Assembly: GCA_005879205.1 (NCBI GenBank)
Contig: VBLD01000049.1
Span: 1-10,177, forward strand
DNA: 10,177 nt
Direction of reading: 5' to 3'
Source of the DNA: Deltaproteobacteria bacterium
GTDB lineage: Bacteria > Desulfobacterota > Binatia > DP-6
The position numbers were made by a program, and so were the translations under genes. Shown one piece after another: positions 1-6,814 of the stretch (positions are counted from its first letter, which is position 1; every line of letters begins with the position of its first letter). The notes under the pieces were generated by a model, which saw only the letters and a program-made list of their open reading frames with translations, had not been told where the DNA came from and ran no database searches.

Positions 1-88
1 TCGCGGGACGGATGGTCCCCTCGAGGTGGATGTGGACCTCCGCCTTCGGGAGCGCTGCGAGGTCGGCCGGGACCTGCCTGTCGCCCAT
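1..88 (-). CDS. Adenosine/adenine deaminase family, N-terminal fragment (cut by window edge)
   Basis: Only the first 29 codons lie inside the window. Read from an ATG at 88 on the minus strand they give MGDRQVPADLAALPKAEVHI followed by HLEGTIRPA. The segment LPKAEVHIHLEGTIRP is the hallmark N-terminus of the adenosine/AMP/adenine deaminase family. The HxH pair (His19, His21) is the first zinc-binding site of the metal-dependent amidohydrolase fold. Family members hydrolytically deaminate adenosine or adenine in the cytoplasm for purine salvage. The fragment cannot separate adenosine deaminase from adenine deaminase or from the related futalosine-pathway deaminase. No strong Shine-Dalgarno is visible before the ATG. 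The start is only 17 bases from that of the divergent plus-strand gene, so the two upstream regions must overlap. Family assignment rests on one strong motif; exact substrate is unknown. Confidence 0.85.
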   Translation of the reverse strand, partial: MGDRQVPADLAALPKAEVHIHLEGTIRPA

Positions 89-105
89 GAGGGCGGGACG
101 CTACC

Positions 106-1152
106 ATGTCGGGAACGATGACCGCGAGCGAGCGCGCGAACCTGCCCCGGTGGCGCGGCCAGGCCGGCTTCGTCGAGATATGGTTCCTCGTCGTCTTCCA
201 TCCGCCCACCGAGAGCGCCCTCTGGCTGCGCTACACCACCTTCGCGCCCGCCCGAAGCGCGCCGGGCGTGAGTCGCGCGATCGTGTGGGCGGCTTGGTTC
301 GACGCGCGGCCGGCGGCGCCGGCGGTCGCGCTGAAGGCGATCCATCCGGCCGCCGCGTACGACGCCGGGCAGCCCGGTCGCTTCGGCATCCGCATCGGGT
401 CGTGCGTGCTCGAGCAGGGCTACGTCGCGGGTGCGGTGGCGGGCGGCGGCCGGCGGCTCGTCTGGGACCTCGCCTTCATCCCGGCCGAGCGTCCCGCCGA
501 GTCGGAGCCGTGGCTGCTCCGCCAGCTGCCGCTCCCGGTCCGCGTGTCGCGGCCGAACGCGGACACCGTGTTCTCGGGCACGATCACCATCGACGGCGTT
601 GCGCGGCGCCTCGAGGCCTCGCCGGGGCTGCAGACCCACATCTGGGGGACGCGGCACGTGGAGGAGCTCGCGTGGCTCTACTGCCCCGCGTTCGCCGAGG
701 ACCCGAGCGCGCGCCTCGAAGCCGCCTCGGCGCGTCTCGACCGGAGGGTCCTCGGCCCGATCTCCGGCCCGTGGCTCACGCCGGTCGTGTGGCGGAGCGC
801 CGAGGGCGACGTGGCGCTGACCGGCCTCATCGAGACGCTGAGGAACCGGATCGCCGTCTCCGGTCCGACGGCGCTCGAGCTGCGCGCCGGCGCAGGACGG
901 GACACGATCTCGGCGCGTGCCTGGTGCGCGCCCGAGAGCCTCGTCGGCTACGTCTACCGCGACCCCGGCGGGCGCGAGCTCCACGTCGCGCAGAGCGACG
1001 TCGCCTCGTGCGAGGTGGAGGTCGTGACGCGCGGCGGGCGCCGGCGGCTGACGTCGCGGTGCACGACCGCCGTCGAGTTCCACGCGCCGGAGCCGCTGCC
1101 CGGGGTTCGTTACATCCCCTGGGACGCCGAGACGCCGCCGAGCGCTCGCTGA
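106..1152 (+). CDS. AttH/CrtC-like (lipocalin-type) domain protein, function unknown
   Basis: 348 residues with no signal peptide or membrane segment, so probably cytoplasmic. The fold is mostly beta. Two sequence patches resemble the AttH / hydroxyneurosporene-synthase (CrtC) / tocopherol-cyclase-like group: an N-terminal GFVEIWFLVVFHPP (residues 21-34) with an AWFDA segment (63-67), and a central HIWGTRHVEELAW (178-190), matching the 'WG.RH...WaW' signature of that superfamily. Relatives are double lipocalin-like barrels binding or hydrating hydrophobic isoprenoids, but most stand-alone members have no known reaction, so a substrate should not be assigned. In-frame TGA at 88-90 forbids a longer N-terminus. 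ATG 106 and ATG 118 are both possible; the latter has GGGAA just upstream. It is divergent from the deaminase and separated by 168 bases from the downstream propeller gene, so no operon partner is evident. The assignment is from motif memory. Confidence 0.7.
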   Translation: MSGTMTASERANLPRWRGQAGFVEIWFLVVFHPPTESALWLRYTTFAPARSAPGVSRAIVWAAWFDARPAAPAVALKAIHPAAAYDAGQPGRFGIRIGSCVLEQGYVAGAVAGGGRRLVWDLAFIPAERPAESEPWLLRQLPLPVRVSRPNADTVFSGTITIDGVARRLEASPGLQTHIWGTRHVEELAWLYCPAFAEDPSARLEAASARLDRRVLGPISGPWLTPVVWRSAEGDVALTGLIETLRNRIAVSGPTALELRAGAGRDTISARAWCAPESLVGYVYRDPGGRELHVAQSDVASCEVEVVTRGGRRRLTSRCTTAVEFHAPEPLPGVRYIPWDAETPPSAR

Positions 1153-1320
1153 GATCGGGGCCAAAAAAACTGCGCCGCCGGGCCGGCCTGGTATCCGTCG
1201 ACCGCTCGACAAAGGGGGTCTCGATGCGGACTGGACGCCGGGCGGGTCACCTCTCGCCGGCTTCCACAATCACGGGACGGCGGGAATTGCCCTCGCGGCC
1301 CACGAAGCATACCGAGAGGC
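1153..1320. other. Intergenic region with small inverted repeat
   Basis: 168 bases between the AttH-like gene and the propeller gene. It contains a run of seven A (1163-1169), a GGCCGGCC palindrome (1181-1188) and a perfect 5-bp inverted repeat GTCGA-CCGC-TCGAC (1197-1210). I see no convincing plus-strand terminator, because no T-run follows a stem, and no recognisable -35/-10 pair. The propeller promoter presumably lies here. Confidence 0.4.
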
Positions 1321-2799
1321 GTGACGCGTGTCGCAGGGATCCTCGGCGTCCTGATCCTCGCGTGGGCCGCGGTGGCGGGTGTCCCGCCCGTCCCGATCCC
1401 CGAGGGGCCCGACGCGAACTCCGTGCCCGCTTTTCTCGGCTCTCCGGCGGTGCCGCAGCGCATCCCGGCGCCGCGCATCCCGCAGCATCCGTTCATGGCG
1501 CCGAACGGCAGGAGCAACGTCCACGACGACGCCTACATGACCGACACCTACGTCGGCAGTGGACCGCTCGGCCGGACGCCGGAGGCACGCTCGACGTTCC
1601 AGGCTGCGGAGTGCGGCTCGGTGACGTTCGACAGCGCTGGCCGCATCGTGACGATCTGCGTGGGCGTGGAGGGTCCGGAGCTGGTCCTGATCGACGCGCA
1701 GACGCTCGAGACCGAGGCGGTGATGCCGCTCCCGCCGCGCTCGCCGTCGGGAACGTCGGTCTTCAGCGACTTCTCGGGCGGCGGGTACTTCTACCTCGAT
1801 CAGCTCGACCGCGCCGTGATTCCCACCAACAACCGCCAGATCTGGGTCGTCGGCGAGAGCGCGTCCCTGGCCGGGCCGGGATTCACCCTCGTGCGGACCT
1901 ACGACCTCTCGTCGGGCGTCGCGCTGGGCGACGGCATCGTCTCGGTGCTGCCCGACTGGCACGGGCTCCTCTGGTTCGTCACCGTGCACGGCGTGGTCGG
2001 GACGGTCGAGCCGGCGAGCGGCGCGCTTGCCGTCCTCGCGCTCGACGGCGAGGCGATCGGCAACTCGTTCGCGGTCGACGAGACGGGCGGCGTCTTCATC
2101 GTCTCCGACCATGCGCTCTACCGCTTCGACGCCGGCGCGAGTGGCGTGCCGCTCGTCACCTGGCGCGAGACCTACGACCGCGGCACGCGCCTGAAGCCCG
2201 GACAGGTGAACTTCGGCTCGGGCACCACGCCGACGTTGATGGGCTGCCGCTGGGTCGCGATCACCGACAACGCCGACCCGCGGATGCACGTGCTCGTCTA
2301 CCGGCGGGCGGCCGCGGTGAGCGGCTCTCGTCTCGTCTGCACCGAGCCCGTGTTCGCTGACGGCATGGGCGCCACCGAGAACTCGCTGATCGGCGTCGGC
2401 ACACGGTCGCTCGTCGTGGAGAACAACTACGGCTACAGCGGCCCGACCGTGACCGAGAACGGCGGCACGACCGAGCCGGGCATCACGCGCATCGACCTCG
2501 GGGCCGGCGGCTGCCGCACGGTATGGACGAGCGGGGAGCGCGTCCCGTCGACGGTCTCGAAGGTCTCGCTCGGGGCCGGCCTGGTGTACACGTACACCAA
2601 GGATCCCGAGCCCAACAACACCGACGCCTGGTACTTCACCGCGGTCGACTTCCGCACCGGGCAGACGGTGTACAAGCGGCGCGCCGGCACGGGACTCGGC
2701 TTCAACAACAACTTCGCGCCGGTGACCCTGGGGCCGGACGGGACGGCATACGTCGGCGCGCTCGGGGGGCTCGTCCAGATTCGCGACGAGCAGCCCTAG
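1321..2799 (+). CDS. Exported beta-propeller-like protein, function unknown
   Basis: 492 residues beginning with a short Sec-type signal peptide: a basic residue, hydrophobic core ILGVLILAWAAVAG (residues 7-20), cleavage predicted after about Gly20. It is therefore periplasmic or extracellular. The mature part has repeated short beta-strand units of the quinoprotein/PQQ-like propeller kind, e.g. VTFDSAGRIVTICVG (101-115), FAVDETGGVFIVSDHALYRF (250-269), SLIGVGTRSLVVENNYGY (355-372) and VTLGPDGTAYVGALGGLVQI (468-487). Only five Cys are present (98, 113, 309, 340, 398) and no haem CxxCH or catalytic motif is seen. GTG at 1321 is the only usable start, since the open frame upstream contains no ATG, GTG or TTG back to about 1210; GAGAGG lies unusually close before it. 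Its stop overlaps the convergent kinase stop. A propeller architecture is an inference from repeat texture; enzyme or binding function is unknown. Confidence 0.7.
   Translation: MTRVAGILGVLILAWAAVAGVPPVPIPEGPDANSVPAFLGSPAVPQRIPAPRIPQHPFMAPNGRSNVHDDAYMTDTYVGSGPLGRTPEARSTFQAAECGSVTFDSAGRIVTICVGVEGPELVLIDAQTLETEAVMPLPPRSPSGTSVFSDFSGGGYFYLDQLDRAVIPTNNRQIWVVGESASLAGPGFTLVRTYDLSSGVALGDGIVSVLPDWHGLLWFVTVHGVVGTVEPASGALAVLALDGEAIGNSFAVDETGGVFIVSDHALYRFDAGASGVPLVTWRETYDRGTRLKPGQVNFGSGTTPTLMGCRWVAITDNADPRMHVLVYRRAAAVSGSRLVCTEPVFADGMGATENSLIGVGTRSLVVENNYGYSGPTVTENGGTTEPGITRIDLGAGGCRTVWTSGERVPSTVSKVSLGAGLVYTYTKDPEPNNTDAWYFTAVDFRTGQTVYKRRAGTGLGFNNNFAPVTLGPDGTAYVGALGGLVQIRDEQP
2796..2799. other. Convergent genes sharing stop codons in CTAG
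   Basis: The plus-strand propeller gene ends with TAG at 2797-2799. The minus-strand kinase gene ends with TAG read from 2798 to 2796. Both stops use the same palindromic CTAG, so there is no space for an intergenic terminator and the 3' ends of the transcripts must overlap. Confidence 0.95.
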
Positions 2800-4934
2800 G
2801 ACAGGAGCCGCGGTGCCCGGCTCGCCGCGTCCTCGACGGCCGCGGTCAGCTCCGCCGGATCGAACGGCTTGGCGAGGTGCGCTTCGAAGCCAGCGGCGAG
2901 CACGCGGACTCGCTCGGCGGTCCCGGCGTACGCGGTGAGCGCGATCGCGGGGATGCGCCCGAGGTCGCGTTCCCGTGCGCGGAGCTTCTCGAGCAGCGCA
3001 TAGCCGTCCTCGCCCGGCATGGCGATGTCGCTCACCAGGACGTCCGGCGCCCATCGTCCCGCGATCTCCAGCGCCTCGGGCGTCGAGCCGGCGGTCCGGA
3101 CCTCGACGCCGCGGGACGCGAGCACCGCGCTCACGACGGCGTTCGAGCCCGGGTCGTCGTCGACCACCAGCACGTGGAGCCCGCCGAGCGACCTTCCCGC
3201 CGCGGCGGTGTGATGATGCGCGCCGCGCTCGATCGCCGACTCGACCTCCACGGCCAGGGGAAGCTCGACGGTGAAGACGGCGCCGAGGCCCTTGCCGAGG
3301 CTGTCGGCGTGGACCGTCCCCTCGTGGAGCTCGACCAGCGTGCGCACGATGGCCAGGCCGAGGCCGAGGCCGCCGTGCCCGCGGGTGGCGGAGCTGTCGG
3401 CCTGCCGGAACCGTTCGAAGACGTGCGGCAGGAAAGCGGGGTCGATGCCTTCGCCGGTGTCACGGACGACGAGGCGCGCGCACGTCTCCAGGCGCTCGAG
3501 GCTCACTTGCACCTGCCCACCTCGCGGCGTGAACTTCACGGCGTTCGAGAGCAGGTTCGAGATCACCTGCTGGAGGCGGTCGGAGTCGCCCAGGACCGGT
3601 ACGCGAGACTCGGGTAGCGAGACCTCGAGCTTGATACCCTTGGCATCCGCGGCCGGCTGCATGACGCCCACCGCGGCCTTGATCGCGGGCGCGACGTCGA
3701 CCGGGAGCAGCGTCAAGCGCCACTCTCCCGAGACGATCCGGGACACGTCGAGCAGGTCGTCGATCAGCTGGGCCTGCGCCCTCGCGCTCTGCTCGATGGC
3801 GGCGAGGGCCGCCGTGCTCTTCTCGGTTCCGATCTCTCCCGTCCGGAGCATGCTCGACCACGCCAGGATCGGGGTGAGCGGCGTTCTCAGCTCGTGCGAC
3901 ACGGTGGCGAGGAACTCGTCCTTCGCGCGGCTGGCCTCCTCGGCGCGCTCGCGGGCCGCCTCGGCCCGCTGCAGGTACCGCTCGCGCTCGGCTTCTACCA
4001 GCTTGCGTTCGGTGATGTCCTGCACGAGCACCATGACGTGGTCGATCCCGCCGTGCGGTCCCGGGAGACCGCGCATGGAGACGATCGCGTAGATCGCCGC
4101 GCCGTTCTTCCGCATCCAGCGCGCGTCGCGACGTTCCGGGGCCGCACTGCCCGACAGCATCTGCCTCAGCAAGGTGGCAAAGGCCGCCCGGTCGCCGGGA
4201 TGCACGAGCGCGCGCCAGGGCAGGCCGAGAAGCTCGGCGCGCGTGTAGCAGAGCATCCGGCAGAGCTCGTCGTTCACCTCGGTGCAGGTGCCGTCGGGCG
4301 ACAGGATCGCCGTGCCGACCAGCGACAGATCGAAGTAGCTCCGCAGCCGTGCCTCGCGCTCGGAGAGCGCCGCGCTGAGCTCGAGCTCGCCGCGGAGGTA
4401 GCGCGCGAAGAGCGACGCGCCGAACACGCTGAGCGACGCGGCCACGACGAGGTAGGTGCCTCCGGCACCCCAGGTGAGGGGATCGGCGGTTCCGGCCACG
4501 AGATGCAGCGGGTAGGAGAGCAGCGCGCCCAGGCAGGCGAGTGCCTGGTTGCGGGCTCCCCACGGCAGGATCACCGCCGCCGAGGCGACGAGGCCGGTCA
4601 GCACCCACACGCAGGCGGCCAGCGAGGCACCCACGATCACGTGGTAGGCATTGAGCGCGATGCCCACCGCGTTCACGAAGCCGAGCAGGACGGGCACCGT
4701 CCACGCGGGCCGTCGGCGAAGGAGTCCCCGGGCGAGCACGACCAGGCCCACGAACGTGGTGGCGAAAGCCGTCATCCACCCGCGACGCTCCGGAAAATGC
4801 AGCGTCTCGAAGAGCGTGCTGAGCGCGACGCAGCCGAGGAAGACCGCGAAGCCGAGCGGCGTGCGGCCGATGACGCGCCGCAACATCTGGTCCCTGTACG
4901 GATCCCGGGTCCGCTGGCGGTAGGCAGCGAGCAT
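2796..4934 (-). CDS. Membrane-bound PAS hybrid sensor histidine kinase with C-terminal receiver
   Basis: 712 residues counted from ATG 4934. Domain order: about six transmembrane helices (residues 26-180, MASE-like sensor of unknown ligand); PAS domain (about 193-318, ending VMVLVQDITERK); coiled linker (309-339); HisKA with phosphoacceptor His347 in SHELRTPLTPI; HATPase_c with N-box NLLSNAVKF (Asn460/464), G1 DTGEGI (492-497), F-box FERFRQAD and G2 GGLGLGLAI; C-terminal REC (587-699) with acidic Asp592/593, phosphoacceptor Asp636 in SDIAMPGEDGY, Thr667 and Lys689. All catalytic motifs are intact, so an active kinase that autophosphorylates and passes phosphate to its own receiver is expected. 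No DNA-binding output domain or partner regulator lies nearby. Start choice: GTG 4955 adds seven codons including two rare ATA and abuts an inverted repeat, so ATG 4934 is preferred; ATG 4886 has AGGGA upstream and also precedes the first membrane helix. It lies on the same strand downstream of ada-alkA. Confidence 0.93.
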   Translation of the reverse strand: MLAAYRQRTRDPYRDQMLRRVIGRTPLGFAVFLGCVALSTLFETLHFPERRGWMTAFATTFVGLVVLARGLLRRRPAWTVPVLLGFVNAVGIALNAYHVIVGASLAACVWVLTGLVASAAVILPWGARNQALACLGALLSYPLHLVAGTADPLTWGAGGTYLVVAASLSVFGASLFARYLRGELELSAALSEREARLRSYFDLSLVGTAILSPDGTCTEVNDELCRMLCYTRAELLGLPWRALVHPGDRAAFATLLRQMLSGSAAPERRDARWMRKNGAAIYAIVSMRGLPGPHGGIDHVMVLVQDITERKLVEAERERYLQRAEAARERAEEASRAKDEFLATVSHELRTPLTPILAWSSMLRTGEIGTEKSTAALAAIEQSARAQAQLIDDLLDVSRIVSGEWRLTLLPVDVAPAIKAAVGVMQPAADAKGIKLEVSLPESRVPVLGDSDRLQQVISNLLSNAVKFTPRGGQVQVSLERLETCARLVVRDTGEGIDPAFLPHVFERFRQADSSATRGHGGLGLGLAIVRTLVELHEGTVHADSLGKGLGAVFTVELPLAVEVESAIERGAHHHTAAAGRSLGGLHVLVVDDDPGSNAVVSAVLASRGVEVRTAGSTPEALEIAGRWAPDVLVSDIAMPGEDGYALLEKLRARERDLGRIPAIALTAYAGTAERVRVLAAGFEAHLAKPFDPAELTAAVEDAASRAPRLLS

Positions 4935-4958
4935 CGGTTGTATTGCCGCTATCACCGC

Positions 4959-4974
4959 GGACAGCGTGCTGTCC
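4959..4974. promoter_or_regulatory. Perfect inverted repeat upstream of the kinase gene (candidate operator or 5' hairpin)
   Basis: The sequence GGACAGC-GT-GCTGTCC is a perfect 7-bp inverted repeat with a 2-base centre. It lies 24 bases upstream of the preferred kinase start (ATG 4934) and 3 bases from the alternative GTG 4955. Its short centre favours a dimeric-regulator binding site over an RNA hairpin. No T-run follows in the minus-strand direction, so it is not a terminator of ada-alkA. The bound regulator, if any, is unknown. Confidence 0.45.
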
Positions 4975-5071
4975 AGGAAAACTATGCTCGGCCATTGGTC
5001 GCGGCGCCTCGTCCGTTAGGGCAGTACGACCATCGTGTGACGAATCGGTTGCGCGACCGCTGCGCGAGCAA

Positions 5072-6538
5072 TCATGAAACGGAAGACGCGTTGCTCGCCG
5101 TCCAGAGATGGAGCGCGGCGTAGGCCCGCCACGGCCGCCAGGCCTCCGCCAGCTCCGCGACGCGCGCCGACGCGAGCCGCGCCCCGCCGTGGCCGAGCGC
5201 GCGGCGGAGCCCGAGGTCGGCCGCCGGGAACGCATCGGGTTCGCCGAGGGCGCGCATCGCGACGTAGTGCGCGGTCCACGTGCCGATGCCCGGGATGGCG
5301 ACGAGGCGAGAGACGGCGTCGCCGAGGTCGCGCGAGCCATCGAGCGTGAGCTCGCCGCACGCGATCGCGGCCGCCAGCGCCCGGATGGTCGCGGCGCGAG
5401 CGCGCGGCAGTCCGATCGACGCGAGATCGGCGTCGGCGAGCCGCGCGGGCTCGGGAAAGCGATGCGTGAGTCCGTCCTCTGCGCGCGGCAGCGGCGTGCC
5501 GAACTCGGCCACCAGGCGTCCGGCGAGCGTGGTGGCGCCGCGCACCGTCACCTGCTGGCCGAGGATCGCGCGCACCGCGAGCTCGAAGCCGTCCCACGCC
5601 CCGGGCACCCGGAGACCCGGGCGCCGGACGATCAGCGGTGCCAGCGCCCGGCTGCGTGCGAGATGCGTCGCGATCAGCGCCGGATCGGCATCGAGATCGA
5701 AGAGACGCCGCGCCCGCTCCACCACCCGCAGCAAACGCTCCGGGCGTGGGAGCCGGACGCGCATGAGCAGGTGGGGCTCGCCCGAAGCGGCGCGCACCTC
5801 GATGGTGCCCGGCGCGTCCCCGATCGCGATCGTCCTCCGGTAGACGCCATCGGCAACCGTCTCGACACCGGGGGTCGCGCGCGGCGCGAGGAAGCCGAGC
5901 AGACCCGGCCAGTCGAGGGGCGATCGGTACGGGAGACGCACCACGAGATCGGCGCCGTCGGCCAGCGGCCCGCGCGCGCCCCGCGTCCGCCGGAGCTCCG
6001 AGGGCGAGCGCCGCCACGTGGTCCGCAGCGCGTGGTTGAATTCCCGAACGCTGCCGAATCCGGCGGCGAACGCCACCTCCGCCATCGGCAGGTCCGTCTC
6101 GTCGATCAGCGTGCGGGCGAAGTGCACGCGGCGCGCGCGCGCCACCCGGGCGGGCGACGCCCCGAGGTGCTCCGCGAAGAGCCGCCGCAGCTGGCGGGTG
6201 CCGACGCCGAGCCGATCGGCGAGTCCGTCGACGCCGCCGTCGTCCAGCGCGCCGGCGGCGATCAGGCGAAGCGCGCGCGAGACGACGGCCGCGGTGCCGG
6301 TCCATGCGGGCGTGCCGGGAGCCGTTTCGGGACGGCAGCGGCGACAGGGCCGGAAGCCGGCGGCCTCGGCCGCGGCCGCGCACGCGAACCAGCGGACGTT
6401 CTCCGGCTTCGCCGGCCGGACGGGGCAGATGGGGCGGCAGTAGACGCCGGTCGTGACCACGCCGGCGAAGAAGCGGCCGTCGAAGCGACGGTCGCGGCTG
6501 AGCACGGCCTCGTAGCAGTGTGCGGGATCGAGGATCAC
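5072..6538 (-). CDS. Ada-AlkA fusion: methylphosphotriester-sensing AraC-type regulator joined to DNA-3-methyladenine glycosylase II
   Basis: 488 residues from GTG 6538. Residues 1-72 are the Ada zinc-binding domain: RFDGRFFAGVVTTGVYCRP and a CxxxC...CxxC set (Cys34, 38, 65, 68), where one Cys accepts methyl from DNA phosphotriesters in Ada. Residues 81-184 are an AraC-type double helix-turn-helix (RQLRRLFAEHLG, VAFAAGFGSVREFNHALR). Residues 195-306 match the AlkA N-terminal domain. Residues 322-484 are the HhH-GPD glycosylase with AILGQQVTV, helix-hairpin-helix IPGIGTWTA (415-423) and catalytic Asp441 in FPAADLGL, equivalent to E. coli AlkA Asp238. It should excise alkylated purines and may activate genes when methylated. 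The Ada C-terminal O6-methylguanine methyltransferase is absent, as usual for this fusion. Family members start close to the ILDPxxCYxA segment, favouring GTG 6538; GTG 6586 would add 16 residues but has AAGGA directly abutting it. Divergent from the SnoaL gene. Confidence 0.92.
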   Translation of the reverse strand: MILDPAHCYEAVLSRDRRFDGRFFAGVVTTGVYCRPICPVRPAKPENVRWFACAAAAEAAGFRPCRRCRPETAPGTPAWTGTAAVVSRALRLIAAGALDDGGVDGLADRLGVGTRQLRRLFAEHLGASPARVARARRVHFARTLIDETDLPMAEVAFAAGFGSVREFNHALRTTWRRSPSELRRTRGARGPLADGADLVVRLPYRSPLDWPGLLGFLAPRATPGVETVADGVYRRTIAIGDAPGTIEVRAASGEPHLLMRVRLPRPERLLRVVERARRLFDLDADPALIATHLARSRALAPLIVRRPGLRVPGAWDGFELAVRAILGQQVTVRGATTLAGRLVAEFGTPLPRAEDGLTHRFPEPARLADADLASIGLPRARAATIRALAAAIACGELTLDGSRDLGDAVSRLVAIPGIGTWTAHYVAMRALGEPDAFPAADLGLRRALGHGGARLASARVAELAEAWRPWRAYAALHLWTASNASSVS

Positions 6539-6576
6539 GACGGCAGACTCGCTTCGAGCAACCCCGGCCTCGACAT
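6535..6576 (-). CDS. Possible 13-codon leader ORF coupled to ada-alkA
   Basis: ATG at 6576 opens MSRPGLLEASLPS and ends in TGA (6537-6535). The TGA overlaps the GTG start of ada-alkA in the four-base string GTGA, the classic layout for translational coupling. A near-consensus AAGGAG (6586-6591) stands 9 bases before this ATG, whereas the ada-alkA GTG has no clear Shine-Dalgarno of its own. The same frame is open further upstream and includes an ATG at 6636 (33 residues in all, with an amphipathic SEAERFLERFKE stretch), but that start lacks a good ribosome site. The alternative is that the AAGGAG actually serves GTG 6586 and this ORF is accidental; zero spacing argues against that. No homolog is recognised. 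Confidence 0.4.
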   Translation of the reverse strand: MSRPGLLEASLPS

Positions 6577-6814
6577 GGGGTCGCACTCCTTGAAACGTTC
6601 GAGAAACCTCTCCGCCTCGGACAGGGTGTGCTCCATGGGCTCGAAGGCTACGAAATTCCGTCGGCGCCGTCTGGCAACGGACGGACGTGATCGTCCACTG
6701 ACAGGCGACTGCCGTTCGTACAACGCCGCGGAGCAGGAAACGTGAAATGCGGGCAGGCCGCCTCGACTCGACGAACGAGCGGGACTAAGGTCGCTCGTCG
6801 CGTGAGGAGGGCTC
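6577..6814. promoter_or_regulatory. Divergent control region between ada-alkA and the SnoaL-racemase cluster
   Basis: About 240 bases shared by two divergent transcription units; apart from the possible upstream extension of the leader frame (to 6636) it has no supported gene. A perfect inverted repeat GGACG-TGAT-CGTCC lies at 6683-6696 and a weaker stem GAGCG...CGCTC (6777-6781 with 6792-6796) precedes the SnoaL ribosome site. I could not identify a reliable -35/-10 pair on either strand, nor an E. coli-type Ada box. Because the Ada-AlkA fusion carries an AraC-type DNA-binding domain, this is the natural place for an autoregulatory site; that is inference. Confidence 0.4.
6586..6591 (-). promoter_or_regulatory. 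Strong Shine-Dalgarno AAGGAG in front of the leader ORF
   Basis: Read on the minus strand the bases are AAGGAG, 9 bases from ATG 6576. It is the only good ribosome site near the beginning of ada-alkA. It directly overlaps the alternative GTG at 6586, which is therefore an unlikely start. Confidence 0.55.

Noticed and set aside
1163..1188. Seven-A run beside a GC-rich stretch, which on the minus strand reads as a GC-rich block followed by a T-run
   Set aside because: It would be a terminator only for minus-strand transcription arriving from the right, and both neighbouring genes are on the plus strand; the possible stem is only about 4 bp.
1270..3054. Very long Arg/Ala/Pro-rich open frames opposite the propeller gene, and similar ones opposite 8081-9301 and 12-2360
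   Set aside because: They are antisense or off-frame to genes with recognisable domains or signal peptides, have biased Arg/Pro/Ala composition, and arise from scarce stop codons at high GC.
5041..5075. Partial inverted repeat TTGCGCGACCGCTGCGCGAGCAA at the end of ada-alkA as a terminator
   Set aside because: Arms are imperfect and no T-run follows on the minus strand.
6640..6700. E. coli-type Ada box (AAT and GCAA elements) in the divergent region
   Set aside because: AATT and GGCAAC are present but about 15 bases apart, not the spacing of the E. coli sites.
6777..6800. Bulged stem GAGCG...CGCTC with flanking CGAC/GTCG before the SnoaL gene
   Set aside because: Short, bulged and with a 10-base loop; expected by chance in GC-rich sequence.
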